A stretch of 64,000 nucleotides of DNA from Nyssa sinensis. Taxonomy: Eukaryota; Streptophyta; Magnoliopsida; Cornales; Nyssaceae. The notes beneath the pieces are model-generated. The model saw only the letters and a list, made by a program, of their open reading frames with translations, was not told where the DNA came from and did no database searches. Of the stretch, positions 1-12,052 are shown one piece after another. The translations under genes were made by a program, and so were the position numbers. Positions within the stretch are counted from its first letter, which is position 1; each line of letters starts with the position of its first letter. The stretch is taken from assembly GCA_008638375.1 (NCBI GenBank), contig CM018038.1:30726753-30790752 (forward strand), read 5' to 3'.

Positions 1-541
1 GTGTTTTGAAATACTCTTCTTAAGACAAAGTCTTCGACTTGAAAGCTAACCGTCTTGAATCCTACCTTGGATTTGTCGACCATTCTCTACTGATAGGCTT
101 CCATCCTGATGCTGGCTTGATCCCTTCTTTCTTCAAGCAAATCCAAATTTTATATCAGTTGCTGATCATTGGATTCTTGCTCAAAGACTTCAGTCCTCAG
201 GGTTGGCATACCGATCTCAACCGGAATTACTGTCTCTGTACCATAGGCTAGTGAGAAGGGAGTTTCAGAGGTGGGAGTTCTTCTGGTTGTTCTGTAGGCC
301 CAAAAAACTCCAGGGAGTTCCTTTGCCCACTTTCCTTTGGCCTGTTCCAACCTTTTCTTTAATCCATCAAGGATCGTTCGGTTGGTGACCTCTGCTTGCC
401 CATTTGCTTGTGGATGGCCTAGAGAGGCAAAGTGTTGCCTAATGTTGAGATTTTCACAGAATTTTTTGAAGCCTTTACCAGTGAACTGTGTCCCATTGTC
501 GAAGATAATCACACGTGGTATACCGAACCATCCTATCATCT
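1..541 (-). pseudogene. Gypsy integrase, 5'-deleted and cut by window edge
   Basis: The frame opens at about 539 with MIGWFGIPR and has the second catalytic Asp in IFDNGTQF and the Glu in HPQANGQAEVTNR. After a stop at about 150 a shifted frame keeps the C-terminal part (AYQ-RMVDKSKV, FQVEDFVLRRV). The N-terminal zinc-binding HHCC domain and the first catalytic Asp are absent: the sequence passes directly from the second RNase H into the middle of the core. The reading frame changes at the junction near 530-541. Confidence 0.85.
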
Positions 542-544
542 TTA

Positions 545-1287
545 ATGGAGAATTCTCCCAGGACTTGGCTTACCACCAGTTGGGAGTCTGAGAAGACTTT
601 GAGGTTCTAAACCTCACATTCTAGGGCCAACTTGATGCCTAAGATTAAGGCTTCATATTCTGCTTCATTGTTAGAAGCTTTGAATCCCAAGCTGACTGTT
701 TTTTCTGACGTGAGCCCATCAGGGGACTGTAGTACCAGGCCTACTCTTGAGCCTTGATCGGTTGACGATCCATCGATGTAGAGCAGCCAGGTTCCCGAAG
801 TTTCAATAAGTTATGCCTTGTCTTGAAGTGTCGGGGTGAACTCGGCAACAAAATCAGCCAAGGCCTGCCCTTTGATGGAGTTTCGAGGCACATATGATAT
901 GTCGAATTCCCCTAGCTCCACAGATCATTTCACTAATCTTCCCGATACCTCAGGTTTCCTCAATATTGACTTCAGAGGATAGGCAGTTGGGATTTCAGTT
1001 GGATGGGCTTGGAAATAAGGTTGGAGCTTTCGAGCTGATATGACCAAGGCGAAGGCTAGCTTTTCCACTTCTGGATATCTCTTTTCTGTGTCAAGTAGTG
1101 CCCTATTGACATAGAATATGGGCCTCTGTACTCCTCTGTCCTGTCTGACTAGTGCGGAGCTGACCGCGTTTTCAGAGACTGCAAGGTACAAGAGTAGCTT
1201 TTCTCCCTGTACTGGTTTTGACAGAAGCTCTGGAGAGGCTAGATACTCCTTTAGTTCTTGAAAAGCTTTCTCGCATTCTTCCGTCCA
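545..1287 (-). pseudogene. Gypsy RNase H plus second, archaeal-type RNase H
   Basis: From 1287 down to about 925 the minus strand encodes the RT-linked RNase H region (SSALVRQDRGVQRPIFYVNR, then EKRYPEVEKLAFALV). Past a stop it continues as WLLYIDGSSTDQGSRVGLVL and SNNEAEYEALILG, at about 610-790. The DGS and NEAEYEAL motifs are those of the additional archaeal-type RNase H of the Tat lineage. Several stops interrupt it. It runs straight into a truncated integrase, so the spacer and the integrase N-terminus are missing. Confidence 0.8.
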
Positions 1288-2400
1288 CTACAAAGCTTTG
1301 TTGCCCTTCAGAGCTTTGAAGAAAGGTAAGCAACGATCAGTGGATTTGGAGATAAATCTGCTTAGTGCCGCGATTCTGCCGTTCAGCGCCTGAATGTCCT
1401 TTCTGGTTTTTGGTGACTTCAGTCCAATCAGAACTTGGATCTGAGTGGGGTCTGCTTCGATACCCCTCTGAGAGACAATGTATCCCAAGAATTTTTCCTT
1501 CGTTACCCCAAAGGTACATTTCGAGGGGTTGAGCTTCATCTTGTGCTGCCTTAGGATATCGAAGGTCTGGGCTAAGTGTTGTAGGTGATTACCTTTCTGT
1601 AGACTTTTGACCAGCATATCATCAATGTCTACCTTCATGGTACTGCCGAGCAGTGGGCTGAACATCTTGTTGACCAACCGCTGGTATGTGGCTCCAGCGT
1701 TCTTCAAACCGAAAGGCATTACTCTATAGCAGTAAAGACCTCGTTCGGTTATGAAGGCTGTCTTCTCTTGGTCTAGAGGGTACATCTGAATTTGGTTGTA
1801 CCCAAAGTAGGCATCCATGAAGCTCATGAGCTCGTGCCCCATAGTGGCGTCAACCAATTGATCTATCCTTGGCAGTGAAAAGTTGTCTTTGGGGCACGCC
1901 TTATTGAGGTCTGTATAATCAACGTAGATTCTCCACTTGCCATTTTTCTTCTTGACTAGGACGGTGTTGGCTAGCCACTCGGGATAGAACACTTCTCGTA
2001 TCATCTTGGCTTCAAGCAGCCTCTGGACTTCCTTATTTATAATCCGATGTCGTTCAGGAGCAATCGATCTTCTCTTCTGTCTGACTGGTGGGTGATCTGG
2101 ATCTACCATCAGCTTGTGAGTTATGAGGTTAGGATCTATATCCTCCATATCTCTGGTCTCCCAAGCAAATATAAAGAGGTTATCTTTCAGAAACCTGACT
2201 ATCTTCTCCTACTCGGTATGCGTCAGATCTGGGCCGATGTATAAATAACGCCCCTCTGATTCTGAACTGACCAACACTTTGATGGGCTCGCCAACGGGTT
2301 TGGCTCGGCTGTCTCGTCCCCTTGGGCTCAAGGGTTCTTCAATGCTTGATAGGCAACCTTCCACCTCGGAAGTGTGGGTGAGAACTAGATCTGTACAGTC
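1288..2400 (-). pseudogene. Gypsy reverse transcriptase
   Basis: The minus strand encodes a linker with stops and then an open frame from about 2148 with the RT palm and fingers: WRIYVDYTDLNKACPKD, FMDAYFGYNQI, CYRVMPFGLKNAGATYQR and FLGYIVSQRGIEADP. The catalytic box, normally YIDD in this group, reads DIDD at about 1625-1640. The two metal-binding aspartates remain, but the preceding Tyr is Asp, which should damage activity. The frame ends in a stop at 1287 followed by recognisable RT connection/RNase H sequence, so that stop is a nonsense mutation. Confidence 0.9.
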
Positions 2401-2418
2401 CCAAGTGTACTATAATTG

Positions 2419-3761
2419 CTATTTAGGGGCCTTCTCCTTGAGTGCAATGGCATGACACTCTCGAGAAGTTGGTTGGCATCCTCTAATAGAGTGAACGTTT
2501 TGATTGTGGACGTACTTTAGACATTGATGGAGGGTCGAGGTGACCGCCCCTATCTGGTGCAACCAAGGTCTCCCGATTATGATGTTGTAGGGAGATTTCA
2601 TATTCAACACCATGTACTTTGAGATGGTGGTCTTCTGCCCTTCTCCCTCTCCTACAGTAGTAGGAAGGTCGATTCTTCCCAATGGGGTGCTGAGATTGCC
2701 ATCAAAAGCTGCCATCACGACAGTAGTAGGCTTGATGTTGTCGTAGTCCATTCCCATCTGTTTGAGTGGCTCATGGAACAGTATATTGACGGAGCTGCCA
2801 GTATCGACCAGGACTCTCTTGATCTCGAAGTTGGCGATTTTGAGAGTAATGACGAGGGCATCACTGTGAGGGCAATGCACCCCTGCTAGGTCCTGTTTAG
2901 TGAATTGGATCCCGGGTGCTAGTTTGAGCCTCTTTTCCACGTTGGAGATCTGCAATACGTCCAGGGCAGCCCTGGCCTCCCAAGCGTATCTCTTTCTCGC
3001 CCTGTTGGACATTCCTGTAATAGGGGAGTCAGCATGGAGGACGTAGATGACATGGTTGTTCTGCCTCTGAGGCTCGTTTCGTCCTTCCTTATGCTCCTGT
3101 CTCTGCTCGGGCCTTTGGTCTGGCCGTTGTTGAGGCTTGTCTTCTTGGGGGTTCTGCCTTTCGTCCTGCTTGACGAACTCCCGAAGACGCCCCTTCTTTA
3201 TGAGTTGCTCTATCTCATACCGGAGGGTCCTGCATGAGTTAGTCGTATGTCCATGATCTTTATAGAAATTACAATACTTACTTTGGTCCCGAAGACTGGG
3301 ATCTCCTTTGATTGGTTCCGGCCACCTCAGGTTTTCCCGATCTCGAATATACCGAAGTACCTGGTTAGGTGTAGTGTTCAAAGAGGTGAAGTTAGTGAAC
3401 TCCCTTGGTCCAGAATTGTACACAGCTCTGGGTGCTGTTCTCTTCTCTGGACTCCTGGCCCTCTTCTTGCTGGAGTCTCTTCTGTGGTCCTTTTTTTTGT
3501 GATCCTCCCTCTTTGGATTATCCCCCTGGGTCTGATCTTTGCCCTTCTGGGATATGCGGTTGGCTTCTTCCAGGTTGATATACTTCCTGGCCCGATCCAT
3601 TAATGCCGCCATGTCGGTTGGAGGGCTCTTTGTCAAGGAGTCTCTGAAGCCTCTGTTAGCAAGTCCAGCAGTTAAGGCAGCTACAAGGAATTTTGGGCTG
3701 CAATCGGTGATCTCCGTGAGTTCGGCATTGAAGCGCGCAATGTAGGCTCTGAGGGACTTCT
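2419..3761 (-). pseudogene. Gypsy gag C-terminal part and protease
   Basis: Continues gag beyond the insertion: the sequence resumes at KKSLRAYIARFNAEL, the end of the gag domain. A basic Lys/Arg/Glu-rich stretch follows, then a zinc-knuckle-like motif (YCNFYKDHGHTTNSC, in which the usual second ligand position is Tyr), then an aspartic protease with the active site VLVDTGSS at about 2795-2820 and the flap-side motif IIIGRPWL near 2560-2580. The frame stays open for about 450 codons and closes at 2419. The ATG seen upstream at 3846 lies inside the inserted LTR and is not a real start. Confidence 0.9.
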
Positions 3762-6234
3762 TGTCACGACCCGAAACCCACCATGTGCGGATTAAGGGAA
3801 TCACGACCGCCGCCCTTCGGCCCGAAGGCCTTAGGGCAAGGCTCACATAAGCAACAGTATCGGATGGCAGTGTGGCCTGTGGTTACGGAAGTGTGAAAAA
3901 AACTTTTTCTTTTCTTTTTAAAATCTGTCGCACATCCATCCGGTACTGCCGCTCTTCATAGTGGTACACATAATAATAATAATCAGAGCATACTAAAACT
4001 TAAGGTTTTATATATACATGACATATCCAGTTGCCTCTCGGCTTAAGTACATAATTTTCTAAAATTTAGTACATCCCAAAATCTGTCCCATTACAAGTTC
4101 TAGTATCCTCAAAAGTTTATGATTATACAGAGCCACTAATCATCATCCCAAGATGGAGCAAGGCTCCCACTCGTCATCGTTACCTGAAAAAAATTTAGGG
4201 AATGGGGTGAGCTTCGAAAAGCCCAATGAGTAATTCCTGCATCTGTCATGGGTTTTCAATTGGTAGTGGTTTCATACATGAGAGTTTATAAAATGCACAC
4301 TACCAATTGTTAGTACATTTTAAACACAGAGTACGTGCACTTTTCATAAAGTGATAGCTTTGAAACATTAAAAGTATTCAAGCTAAATATGTGTTTCTTC
4401 AAATAGAGTTTATGCATTTCAAAACAAATAAACATGCACAGTGAAAATGGGGGTGAAAACCTGCTTCCATTTTCCAAAATTATTTGTCATCTTTTCACTA
4501 TTTAACTGGAGGATCCGTTTCGAACCAGACCCTAGTTTTACTTCTGGGAGATCTCGTTGCCTGGGGGATTAGATCCTGCTACCGGGCATTCTTCTGAATT
4601 GAGAACCCGAAGGGTGCTCAATAACTGGTGATGCTTATGCATCATTATTATCTTGCAAAACGTTAGCTTCTTCAAGAAATACTTTTTATAAGCATTTAAA
4701 CATGACTTCTTCAAGAAATGCTTTTATGAGCATTTAAAATATGATGTTCTTGATAGAATCTTCACATAGTTGGAATAACATTTTAGAACAGACGACATGT
4801 TAAATACTTTCAAAGAGAATTGTAACAAAAATCATTCACTGAACATGTCGCAAGAGAATTATAAGAGCGGAATATTTCAATACAGGAATCATGAAATACA
4901 GAATTTAAACATTTAATGCTTCAGATATTTTGAAGTTTAAAACATCATTTAAATCGTGTAGTTAAAATCTCCACTTCAAATACAGGGTTACTCACCTTGA
5001 TTTCCTGGGTTTGCACTATTAGTTGGTTGTTCCCTTCCCTTTGTAGTTCCTAGAAACAATTCACAATAATCTATTAACTTCAATGTACTTCAAATATCTC
5101 CTATTGATGTTTCTAATTATGCTTAAATCGTATTATGTCCTAATGTCTTATCGTGAGTGTCACGCCCCGAACTTCAGACCGAACCCGGGGCGCGAGTAAC
5201 GAGACAGAAAGTGAAATAAATAAAAGGACAGAAGTAATTAAATTCAATAAACATGCATCCATCATCATCCATACATAGAGTAACATCGAATACATTGTTC
5301 ATCAGTCATTCGGGCTTAAGCCCTTACATAACAAAATACGAGTCTCATGGATCACAAATACATCACGTGCTTCGCCCTCTCAGGGCATCACTAAGTCTCA
5401 TGTGGCTGGAGGATCCTCATCTGAAAATGTTGCCCACGAATGGGTCAGCACAACTGCTGGTATGATGAAATGCTAATGCCAGAAATAAAGCTAAGGCGTG
5501 GCATGTGCAAAGTGTACATTTATTTCTAAATGACATTCAAGCATCGCAGTAATATATATGAATGGTATGCATGACCCACCCATGCACAACTCTATGCCAC
5601 ACCCATGTCTCATTTACGGGTACTCCCCGATGGCACGAAGTACCAATGCAATGGCCAATTTTGGGTTTTTCACCACAGGATCTACACCCTCATAATGCAA
5701 AGCACCGCGTGCTTACCCACGCCATGTTCTCAAAGGATTCATCATATGCCAATATGCCAATGCAATCTCAATGATACATGGTTTCCACAATATAGCATGC
5801 TCGAGACAATAAGACATAAATCACCAGCCGATTTCCACATGCAAGCATATCTCGTAAAATTAACATATACACACGTTGTGAGTCACATTCATCATTTACT
5901 AAACATTCATAAAGTACAAGTAACATGTAAGCATGTGAACAACCAATGCCAAATAAACAGGTAAACACATTACAGATAAACACATACAGCATTCAGTCAT
6001 TCACAATTATTCCTAACTTAACTTCATTTCTAACACTAGCAAAACACCATACCTGATGGGTTGGTATCAACCCTAGAAGATCGTGAACTATATGTAACTG
6101 AACCGGTGGATGAAAATGTAGGAGATCAGATCGCCTCCTCCTGTCCTGTCAGTGTCCCTAAAAGTAGAAATTACAACTCAGTCCATTGTTGTTTGAATGT
6201 ATGCTATTCATCAAATTTTATGCCTTTAAATTCA

Positions 6235-6620
6235 TAGGTTTCTATTCTGCTAAATTAGACTCTACCATTGGTTTTAGAACGTTTAAGAAAGTAAGTCTAG
6301 GTTTTCGTAGAACTCAATTCGGACACCTGGGTTGAAAAGGGCAAAACAGTCATTTTGCACTTTACGCGTGTCCTTACATCTTGTGACCTCTTTTCACAAA
6401 TCGGACTCCACGGTTGAGTCCGGAATGTTCGAGATAATAAAATTCCACTATTTGTTTACCTAATTCGGAGTTCGCTTGACAGTGTTTCAAGTTAGGGGCA
6501 TTTTGGTAATTTTAAGGGTTACTACGGGTCTTTTATTTTTCGGGACCCCGTCTCGTAAAACGGACCTCACCATTGGTCTCGGAATAGTCGAGATAGTCAA
6601 AATACACTAATGACTTGTCT
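6235..6620. repeat. Tandem hairpin module inside the inner solo LTR
   Basis: Two to three diverged copies of a roughly 160-base unit, centred at about 6260, 6402-6422 and 6561-6581. The best copy has a perfect seven-base stem, CGGACTC...GAGTCCG (6402-6422). Each copy is followed by a GGAAT-GT(T)CGA-like block and a TTTGACT/GCTTGAC-like block. The matching module in the outer LTR lies at 8128-8148 and 8271-8290, spaced 143 bases. Confidence 0.6.
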
Positions 6621-7619
6621 CATTTGGACTCCGGGATGTTTTTGAATATTTAATTAATTAAATTAATTAAATTAAATAATTAATTAATTAATTTAATTAA
6701 TATTTTATTAATAATTTAATCAGGTGGGTCAAAGTGTAATTTCTAACAGTTGGGGGGTCAATTTGTAATTTCTGAAAGTTCAGGTTGAGGTTCAAATTCC
6801 AAAGGTTCAAATTCAAAGGGTTCAAATTCCAAAAGGTTCAAATTTAAACTAGTTTAATTTGTTATTCTAAATCAGGTTATCCAAACAGGGGATAATCCTA
6901 GAACAGGGATAGGATATCCCGATTTCGATTTAATTCCAATTTCTAGATTTCTTACCCTTGCGACCAAACGGCCCAAATTCCATTTCAATTTAAAACAACC
7001 ACGCGACACGTGGCAGGGGCGGTCCACGCCCGACCCGAACCGGACCCGACCCGACCCGGACAGACCCCCCTTCTTCCCCCGATTTTCCGGCGAACCTCCG
7101 GTAGGGTTCCGGCGCCTTCTCCGGCGCCGGTGACCGGAATTTCAGAAAAATCAAGTTTTTAAACTTGATTTTTATGGTGTTTTCGAAGCCCCTTTCAATC
7201 CCAAACTATTCTAAAACGTTTTTGGAGTCTTTTAATACCGTTTTGAAACTTCCAATCACGATGAAAACCCAGATTTTTCCCCCACGGCCGTGACCTGCAC
7301 CTCCATTTTTCTCCCTCATTTCTCAACCGTTTTCTATCATTTTTGTTGCGTTTTAATCCTCACATTATGCTCTACAAGGTTCTATAATTTAAATCAATTG
7401 AAATGCTCTAAAAAAATTTGAAACAGAAGTGACCCACTTACAAATTTTCTTGGCCGTTTCTCTCTCTAGCCGTGCCTTCCTTCTCCCTCTTGCTCCGAGC
7501 TAGAACCAGGTCTCTAACTCTCCTTCAGAGCTCTGTTTCTCTCCCTCTTTTCTGCTTCTTTCCTTCTCTTCTTTTCCACCCGAGACCACTCTCCTTTTCT
7601 CTTTATTTTGTCTCTTTCT

Positions 7620-7620
<1 letters not shown>

Positions 7621-7658
<38 letters not shown>

Positions 7659-7814
7659 CAAGACCAACCTACTCTCTGCCCACTTCTGCACCCTCCCACT
7701 CCCTGAATTCTACTCACACACTCAACCTTACCCCATACCCCTTTGAGTGTGTAACACTCAAAGCCACACACACACACAACCGGCCCACACACATACACAC
7801 ACTGTTCTACACCC

Positions 7815-7851
<37 letters not shown>

Positions 7852-8040
7852 CTTTTTAATTATACACTCACAGGTACACACATATATTATATAAATACCT
7901 TAAATTTATATATATATATATATATATACACATATATATATATACATATATACATACATCCAATAATTATTATTATAACAATAATAATAATAATAATAAT
8001 AATTATAATAATAATTAATTAACAATTGCAAGAATAAATA
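7621..8040. repeat. Microsatellite cluster (CT)n, (TA)n, (TAA)n
   Basis: A (CT)n run at 7624-7656, CA-rich sequence at 7765-7802, (TA)n at 7816-7849 and 7908-7943, and (TAA)n at 7970-8010. Long open frames here are products of low-complexity sequence. Confidence 0.9.
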
Positions 8041-10352
8041 ATAATAATAAAAAAAAAAATTTCATGTTATAACAGTGAGCCTTATTTTATTGACGCATTA
8101 TATTTTTTCGTACTTTATTTCGTAATACGGACCTCACCGTTGAGTCCGGAACGTCGAAGAAAGTCAATTTAGACATTCTTGGCTTTTAATTGGGCTTTGG
8201 ACATGTCAGGGGCAACTTGGTAATTTGTACTTTAACGTGTCCTAATTTTTTGGAGTCTCGTCTCATAAAACGGACCACACCATTGAGTCCGGAACGTCCA
8301 AAATAGTCAAAATCCACTATTCGTTTACTTTATTCGGACTCCGTTTGACTTGTTTGAGGACTAGGGGCAATTTCATAATTTTTATTATTTAAATATTATT
8401 AAATTAATATTAATTTAATTTAGCTTGGGCCACAGTAGAATTTCATAGAAGTTTTGGGGTCAAATTACAATTTCCCTAACTTCCGGACTGAACCAGTGGG
8501 TTCAGTTGCATTGGAACTGAACCGGTCCGGTTTTAACTAACCCAGCCGGTTTGATCCGGTTTGACACGTAATGATGACGTCATGATGACGTCAGCCCTTG
8601 GTATTTAATTTAAATATAATCTCAGTTGAAACTACGTAGCTTCTGGGTGACCCGAACCTTTATTAAAACATCGGATCAAGACCCGACCCGAGGCCCGACC
8701 CATGACCCGACACTATTCGTCATCTTCCCAACTCACCTCACTGTAGCCCTAATTTACAGAAACTCTAAACCTTCAATTTCATGAACTTTGAGATCATCTT
8801 TCTCTCTGTTCATGGATGGTATGGGTCACTGGGTGATCTAGAAACACTTTAGCATTGGTTTAAGGCTTCAGATTAAGCTAGAAAGCTCGTTCCAACACCC
8901 ATGGCCGTTCTGAATACCTCGCAAGGAAATGCTCGTTTTTCAACCAAAATCAGTGATGTTTGGCTTATTTTGATCCTTAGATCATGGGGCTTCGATATAC
9001 ATTCTAAAAGCAAGCTTTGGTGTCCATTTTTAAGGGTCGACTTTTTTGAACCGTGACTGCAACTCGGTTTTTGGAGGTCCATTTCTAGGCTTCTAGGTCG
9101 CTGCCTAGGTTTTTTAGAACCCTTATGGCCTTTATTTGAGGTCCCAAGTGAAGGAACCATGTTTCCTTTCGGTCAAAACAGACCTGCACCTTCGAGGTCC
9201 TTCAATGGCGGGTGAGTGTACAGTTTCATGGTTTTTGGCCATTCAGACCCTTCTAACCCTCACAGTATGCATAAAATAGTTCCTAGAGTAAAAAATAATG
9301 CATGCATGTAATCTAACAAGCTCCACAATGATCAAAACAGTTCTTAATTCAAAATAAGGAAATGGAGAATTTTGAAGTTATACCTTCTAACAGTGGCCTT
9401 CTCTCTCCTATGGCTCGGTTCAGAACTTCACAGAACTTCCCCCGGACTGTCTAGGCCTCCTTCTTGTTCACAAGGTTGCCACACTCAAGCTCACACACAC
9501 ATGGACTTGCACTTCAAGTTCTCACTTTCTCTCTCTAAATCCCTCTCATGGTCTCACACCAAATCTGATATATACATAGAGCACACAGTTTGCTCATGTT
9601 GCTTGTTTTCTAAAACCAGAATTTGGATGCATGAAAGCTGGTTGGTGGATGGGGGTGTAATGAAATCATGTTGTCTCCCCTATATATCTCCATGTATACA
9701 TATAATAGTGGAGGTTCGGCTGATTGATAGACTGAAGAGGGAGGAGATGAGGTAAGCCAATGATGTGGGATTTGCATGTAAGGCCATTGGCCAATTTGGG
9801 AGGTGGCCTTGGCTAATTTGAGTTTAAATAAAAAAATTGGTTGCATATATAGGCACAAAGATGCCAACAGCCCACTTGGTAACTTTTTGGACAACAAGAA
9901 TCATGCCTACTTGGTCAAGGGTTCAAGTCCCCTTGGCCACACTTTTGGGAATTTTCCATATTTTGGGCTTAGGCCTTGTTTGGTTGGCGCACTTAACTGT
10001 TTCGGCTATTTTCTAAATATCTTCTTTTCCGTTGCTTCTTTTTTTTTCGACGCGATTTCTTCCGGTCATTTCCTATTTAGGTCAGCTTCAATCTCCAAGG
10101 TCTAGTGTCGGTTATTAATCCCTTGGAATTTCTGTAGTTCACTAACTCGAGTTTTCTTAGTGTTAGAATAACATCATTTCACCTAATTAATTGGTAATGA
10201 GATTCGGACACAACAACCCTCATTTCTTATATGCTTAAATTATTTTATGGGTCTATCATGAGGTTCCCGATTAGCTTCTTAATTATTCTTTACGTCGGTT
10301 CTAATTAATAATTAGCAACTAATTATTAATTAATCACGGTTAGGGTGTTACA

Positions 10353-11380
10353 CTCCTCCTTAGTCTGCTTGACATTTAACAGGAATTCTGGTCCCCTTCT
10401 GAGCCTTCTGCTGGTCATAAACCTGTCCAGGAATTGCCTACCGAGCTATAGAAGCTGGTAATTGAGTTCGGAGGGAGGTGGTGGAACTATTTCAGAGTGG
10501 TTCCCTTCAAGCTGGTAATGAAAGTCCGGCACATAAAAGCATAAGAGGCCCCGTGGAGGGCCATCGTATGCTGGTAGTGCGAGAGATGATCTCCTGGGTC
10601 TCCAGACCCATCGTACAGGGTGAGCTTGGGCACCATGAACTTTCTGGGCCTTTCTTCTGACATGATGGCGTGAGTGAATGGGGTGGCTAGTCTTCCGAGC
10701 AGCCTGGCCAACTCGTCTTGCTCTGGAGGGTTCTGGGCACTTCTCAAAGCAATTGTTCGGTTCATAGATTCGGCAATTTCTTCTACCCTCCGTGAGTCTC
10801 GGAATTTGACATCTTGTGAACCTTGCCTCACAACCTCGGCTTCAAGGTAGTCGGGCTGAGTACGTCCCTCGGACGGAAGAGGGTTCCGAACCGGAGGGAT
10901 TGGTGCTGCATGGGGATGAGGCCCCTGTGGTGCCGGATACGCTCCCGAAGCCCTTGGAGTTGGGGCTTGAGTAGTGCTTCGGTAATGGATGTTAGGCACG
11001 AAGGCTGATGTTCCCCAGCCTGGAGCTGCTGACGGCTATGGATCTCTGCCAATGCGGGCAACACCCTGGGGGTGCCCAAGTAGGTTATTTGGAGCCTGCT
11101 CATGGGGCTCTTCATTCTCAGTGGTAATAGAGGGTTGTGTTCTCGCAGCAATGTTGACCGGCGGGTTAGGAGGACTCGTCCCTTGATTCTGTGTGAGCAT
11201 TGCCAGTGTTCTGGTTATGGCAAGCAACTGTTCCTGCACCAGTTCATTGTGTCGTTTGATCGATTTGATCTCTTGTCGCATGGGATCAACCGCTGGCCCC
11301 CTTGCTCGGGGAGCAGGAGGCCGACGTTGAGAGCTTTGCGGATTCTGAGTATTCTGTCGCCGTCGGAGATTTGGGGCCAT
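10353..11380 (-). pseudogene. Gypsy gag, N-terminal part (broken)
   Basis: The start is placed at the ATG at 11380, just after the leader, giving MAPNLRRRQ. A first stretch rich in Pro, Gln and Arg runs to about 11036; the frame then shifts and continues as a Pro-rich linker and the conserved capsid-like region (KFMVPKLTLYDGSGDP near 10600, the gag retrotransposon domain). A TAG at about 10487 replaces the tryptophan expected in the LKWFHHLPP-like motif. Coding resumes to 10353, where the solo-LTR insertion cuts it. The rest of gag continues at 3761. One frameshift, one nonsense codon and one large insertion make it a pseudogene. Confidence 0.85.
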
Positions 11381-11437
11381 GGTTTTCCGGTGAGGAAAGA
11401 GATGAGTTTGTGAATAGAGCACTTGGAGATTAGTCGT

Positions 11438-11455
11438 TCCCACAGACAGCGCCAA
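11438..11455 (-). other. Primer-binding site of the gypsy element
   Basis: The minus strand reads TTGGCGCTGTCTGTGGGA immediately inside the LTR, with a two-base spacer. TTGGCGC followed by a CTGTCTGTGGG-type leader is typical of plant Tat/Athila-type elements. It would pair with the 3' end of a host tRNA to prime minus-strand synthesis. Confidence 0.7.
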
Positions 11456-11457
11456 AT

Positions 11458-11996
11458 TGATGCTGCACTTTTCGACTCGCAATAAGTATGGGCTTTGCGA
11501 CCTGTAGAACACTCAAGAAAGGGGATCAGAGGACCACCGGATTGGCTCCAGCGGTAGCCGCTCCGATGCTTAAGTAAGTAAACGGAATTGAAAAGACTGT
11601 ATTGAAAGCCAAAGAATGAGCATAAAAATAAAGCGTATCTTTAGGATTTAATTTATAGATCGTGGTCTTCATAAGTTGATTAGGATTCGGTGCCATGAAT
11701 ATAGGGATTTGATCATCGGAGATTGCAGTTACCTTGTGAAGTATTGTGTCGTAGATAGATATTATAATCATAGATAATAGCTTCCTTGTTGAAGACTGTT
11801 TCCGTGTTGAAGGCTGTTTTCTTGTTGAAGGCTGTTTTCTTATTCCCTGCTTGGCAGTTGTTAAGGAAACCTTAAGGTCGGAACCATATGAAATGCTGAA
11901 TGAATATTGCCCAGAGCATAAGGTCTAGAGGATATGTGCATGAGAATGCCCTAGAGGCTCCGCTTGCACTGTATGACCGAGTTTATCGGCTCTGTA

Positions 11997-12052
<56 letters not shown>

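Larger units (their letters stand above)
5158..8074 (-). mobile_element. Solo LTR (inner, 2.9 kb), nested in the outer solo LTR
   Basis: Begins TGTCACGCCCCG and ends ATAACA on the plus strand. It is flanked by a perfect five-base duplication, GTGAG at 5153-5157 and 8075-8079. The body has no coding sequence. It shares with its host LTR a conserved module (a CGGACTC...GAGTCCG hairpin and GTTCGAGATA-type sequence), so the two are related but diverged families. It contains (CT)n, (TA)n and (TAA)n tracts at 7621-8040 and a GC-rich stretch near 7010-7135. Confidence 0.8.
3762..10352 (-). mobile_element. Solo LTR (outer, about 3.67 kb), inserted into gypsy gag
   Basis: The plus strand begins TGTCACGACCCG and ends GGGTGTTACA, an LTR-type TG...CA pair with imperfect inverted ends. 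The flanks are CTTCT (3757-3761) and CTCCT (10353-10357), a five-base target duplication with one change. Removing the insert rejoins the gag reading frame. Without the inner insertion (5158-8074 plus one target copy) it is about 3669 bases. I see no coding sequence and no second LTR, so a solo LTR fits best. TGTAACACCC...GGGTCGTGACA read on the minus strand is the usual LTR polarity in Del/Tekay-type chromoviruses; that family call is inference. Confidence 0.75.

Noticed and set aside
7472..8022. Long open frames on both strands
   Set aside because: They are built from (CT)n, (CA)n and (TA)n tracts in the inner solo LTR; no protein-like composition.
9895..9945. tRNA-like B box (GGGTTCAAGTCCCC)
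   Set aside because: No cloverleaf could be completed and no matching A box was found at tRNA spacing; it lies inside a solo LTR.
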